DNA of 64,000 bases from Luidia sarsii (taxonomy: Eukaryota > Echinodermata > Asteroidea > Paxillosida > Luidiidae): contig OX465102.1 of the NCBI GenBank assembly GCA_949987565.1, forward strand, positions 20,223,493-20,287,492, written 5' to 3'. Position numbers and translations under genes: made by a program. The notes beneath the pieces were generated by a model that was not told where the DNA came from, did no database searches, and saw only the letters and a list, made by a program, of their open reading frames with translations. Of this stretch, positions 61,835 to 64,000 are shown one piece after another. Each line of letters starts with the position of its first letter. The stretch's first letter is position 1.

Positions 61835-62329
61835 TGATAAACAAATTAAAAGTGATCAACATTGAAAACTCATTCAAAAAAAAAAAAAATTACCCAAGCG
61901 ATATTTGAAATGTGCTAATTGGTGCGTTTAAAACAGTGAGACTTTTTATCATACGACATTTGCCGCAGTTTTTGTGCGCAAAAAGAGAAAACAAAAAAGT
62001 ACAATTTGATTCATGTTTATTATTGCATTGTGTGTTCTCGGTGGTGTCGAATTTGTAGGACTCTAGTCTGGATGAGATGTAGTCGGCCAAGAGGAGTTTG
62101 TCCGCCTTCGGATTGTGGTCTTGCCGGCAGCTCTCCACTGAGTGGACACAGCAGGCGTAAGAAAGAATCACTGACCGTCATCATCAGGCTCAGCTTGGCG
62201 AACAAAGATCAAGGGGAGGGATCACTGTCCATGTCGACTGCAGGCTCGTTCCTGACTGACGAGGCCAATGCGCGACGGGCAAGACCTCGTGCAATTGAAG
62301 GTCGCATCTGGGTTTTCTGCTGTGGAAGG
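61835..62329 (+). other. Probable start of the KIDINS220 3' untranslated region
   Basis: Follows TAA TGA TAA (three stops in a row). ATTAAA at 61845-61850 is a possible weak poly(A) signal, and a 13-base A-run follows near 61877. The true 3' end cannot be placed from sequence alone. Confidence 0.45.
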
Positions 62330-63562
62330 GGCTAGAGGCTTGGAAGGGGTTTGAGCCTTGGAAGGGGCTCGAGCCTTGGAAGGGGTTTGAGCCTTGGAAG
62401 GGGTTTGAGCCTTGGAAGGGGTTTGAGCCTTGGAAGGGGCTCAAGCCTTGGAAGAGGCTCGAACCTTGGAAGGGGTATGAGCCTTGGAAGGGGCTCGAGC
62501 CTTGGAAGGGTTTTGAGCCTTGGAAGGGGTTTGAGCCTTGGAAGGGGTTTGAGCCTTGGAAGGGGTTTGAGCCTTGGAAGGGGTTTGAGCCTTGGAAGGG
62601 GCTCGAGCCTTGAAAGGGTTTGAGCCTTGAAAGGGCTTTGAGCCTTGGAAGCGGCTCGAGCCTTGGAAGCGGCTCAAGCCTTAGAAGGGGTTTGAGCCTT
62701 GGAAGGGGTTTGAGCCTTGGAAGGGTTTTGAGCATTGGGAGAGGTTTGAGCCTGGGAAGGGGCTCGAGCCTTGGAAGGGTTTTGAGCCTTGGGAGGGGCT
62801 CGAGCCTTGTAAGGGTTTTGAGCATTGGGAGAGGTTTGAGCCTTGGAAGGGGCTCGAGCCTTGGAAGGGTTTTGAGCCTTGGGAGGGGCTCGAGCCTTGA
62901 AAGGGTTTTGAGCATTGGGAGAGGTTTGAGCCTTGGAAGGGGCTCGAGCCTTGGAAGGGTTTTGAGCCTTGGGAGGGGCTCGAGCCTTGTAAGGGTTTTG
63001 AGCATTGGGAGAGGTTTGAGCCTTGGAAGGGGCTCGAGCCTTGGAAGGGTTTTGAGCCTTGGGAGGGGCTCGAGCCTTGGAAGGGGTTTGAGCCTTGAAT
63101 TGGGTTTGAGCCTTGGAAGGGGTTTGAGCCTTGAAAAGGGTTTGAGCCTTGCGAGGGGTTTGAGCCTTGGAATGGGCTCCGGCCTTGGAAGGGATTTGAA
63201 CCTTAGAAGGGGCTTGAGCCTTGGGAGGGCCTTGGGCCTTGGAAGGGCCTTGGGCCTTGGAAGGGGTTTGAGCCTTGGAAGGGGATTGAGCCTTGGAAGG
63301 GGATTGAGCCTTGGAAGGGGCTCAAGCCTTGGAAGGGTTTGAGCCTTAGAAGGGGCTTGAGCCTTGGGAGGGCCTTGGGCCTTGAAAGGGGTTTGAGCCT
63401 TGGAAGGGGATTGAGCCTTGGAAGGGGTTTGAGCCTTGGAAGGGGTTTGAGCCTTGGAAGGGGCTCGAGCCTTGGAAGGGGCTCAAGCCTTGGAAGGGGC
63501 TCGAGCCTTGGAAGGGGCTCGAGCCTTGGAAGGGGCTCGAACCTTGGAAGGGGCTCCACCCT
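62330..63562 (+). repeat. 18-bp satellite (GAGCCTTGGAAGGGGTTT), nearly 70 copies
   Basis: Variants end in GGGGTTT, GGGGCTC, GGGTTTT or GGGCCTT. Between 62731 and about 63090 the units form a 90-bp higher-order repeat: AGCATTGGGA recurs at 62731, 62821, 62911 and 63001. Because 18 is a multiple of three, long open frames appear on both strands. Confidence 0.97.
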
Positions 63563-64000
63563 AGTGTTTGGGCTTGGGCCCAGTGACCACAAGTCAGCCA
63601 TGAAACTGTAAAAAGAAAAGAGGGCACTATAAACACAAACAGGCAGTCAGCAAACCTTTCCGTTCTCATAAGATAAGTGCAATGCGTACGGACAAGTCAT
63701 GCCAAAGTGTATATTAAATTGAAATAAGCTTCTTCAGAGAAGATAAGGAGGAGAAAAAAACGACTTCCAAAAGTTAATTATGTTCATATCTGAAGAAATT
63801 TTACAAATAATTGAAAAAAAGAAGAAGACAAATATGATTTTGATTTTAGTGAAAGTCGATATTGTGACACTTGTTCCTCGAAGAATACGTTTGTCTTAGT
63901 TCAGTGTGAATGAAGTTTTTTCAAAGAGTTCTGTTATCCAAACAAAAAAACATAAGTGAATCCATATGTTGTCATTACTATGCCAGAGTTAAGAAGTTAC
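63563..64000. other. No gene seen
   Basis: AT-rich unique sequence to the end of the window. Confidence 0.5.

Noticed and set aside
59873..60742. 289-codon minus-strand frame
   Set aside because: Shadow of the last exon.
62190..63669. Minus-strand frames, one starting with a hydrophobic leader (63346-63669) followed by SPFQGS repeats
   Set aside because: Looks like a secreted repeat protein, but the repeats are the translated 18-bp satellite, open in several frames, and no coding bias distinguishes any frame.

Overview
The window is animal nuclear DNA. GC-rich, strongly conserved exons with canonical GT/AG splice sites are scattered through AT-richer introns crowded with simple repeats, SINEs and short inverted-repeat (MITE-like) elements. 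The protein is clearly KIDINS220/ARMS. The repeat content and intron style suggest a marine invertebrate deuterostome, echinoderm most likely. That is an inference from general appearance and was not tested by any search.

One gene is supported: a 5'-truncated KIDINS220 orthologue on the + strand, with 17 coding exons from 17305 to 61834 (stop at 61832-61834). Seven consecutive 99-bp phase-0 exons each encode exactly one ankyrin repeat. They are followed by the last repeat with its cap (36262-36439), the Walker A exon (37455-37616), four membrane-spanning segments in two pairs (39775-42169 and 44622-45316), Walker B, the conserved post-KAP region (53663-55991), a Ser/Pro-rich linker and a 2-kb last exon. 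That last exon holds a SAM-like domain and a long polar tail. The phases of all joins are consistent and give 1673 residues. By comparison with vertebrate KIDINS220, about the first 130-140 residues (start codon and first repeats) are missing and presumably lie upstream of the window.

Layout: 1-17304 is probably the long upstream intron. It holds microsatellites, a 1.5-kb CCCT/CTGC satellite, a 1.6-kb array of a 20-bp unit, SINEs and nested MITEs. 17305-36439 carries the ankyrin exons, 37455-45316 the KAP NTPase and membrane exons, 45317-53662 an 8.3-kb repeat-rich intron with an unexplained GC-rich island, and 53663-61834 the 3' exons. 62330-63562 is an 18-bp satellite just beyond the gene, and the rest to 64000 shows nothing recognisable.

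The mobile-element record is unusually legible. There are TTAA-flanked piggyBac-like MITEs (one nested inside another MITE), a MITE with an exact 8-bp duplication (hAT-like), a TA-flanked pogo-like MITE, a foldback element with 30-bp perfect ends carrying octamer motifs, and a foldback element lying 37 bp before the last exon. Three independent tandem arrays appear to have grown out of the terminal repeats of two MITE families. Several tandem arrays stop within tens of bases of a splice acceptor. I found no second protein-coding gene, rRNA, CRISPR array or convincing functional tRNA.
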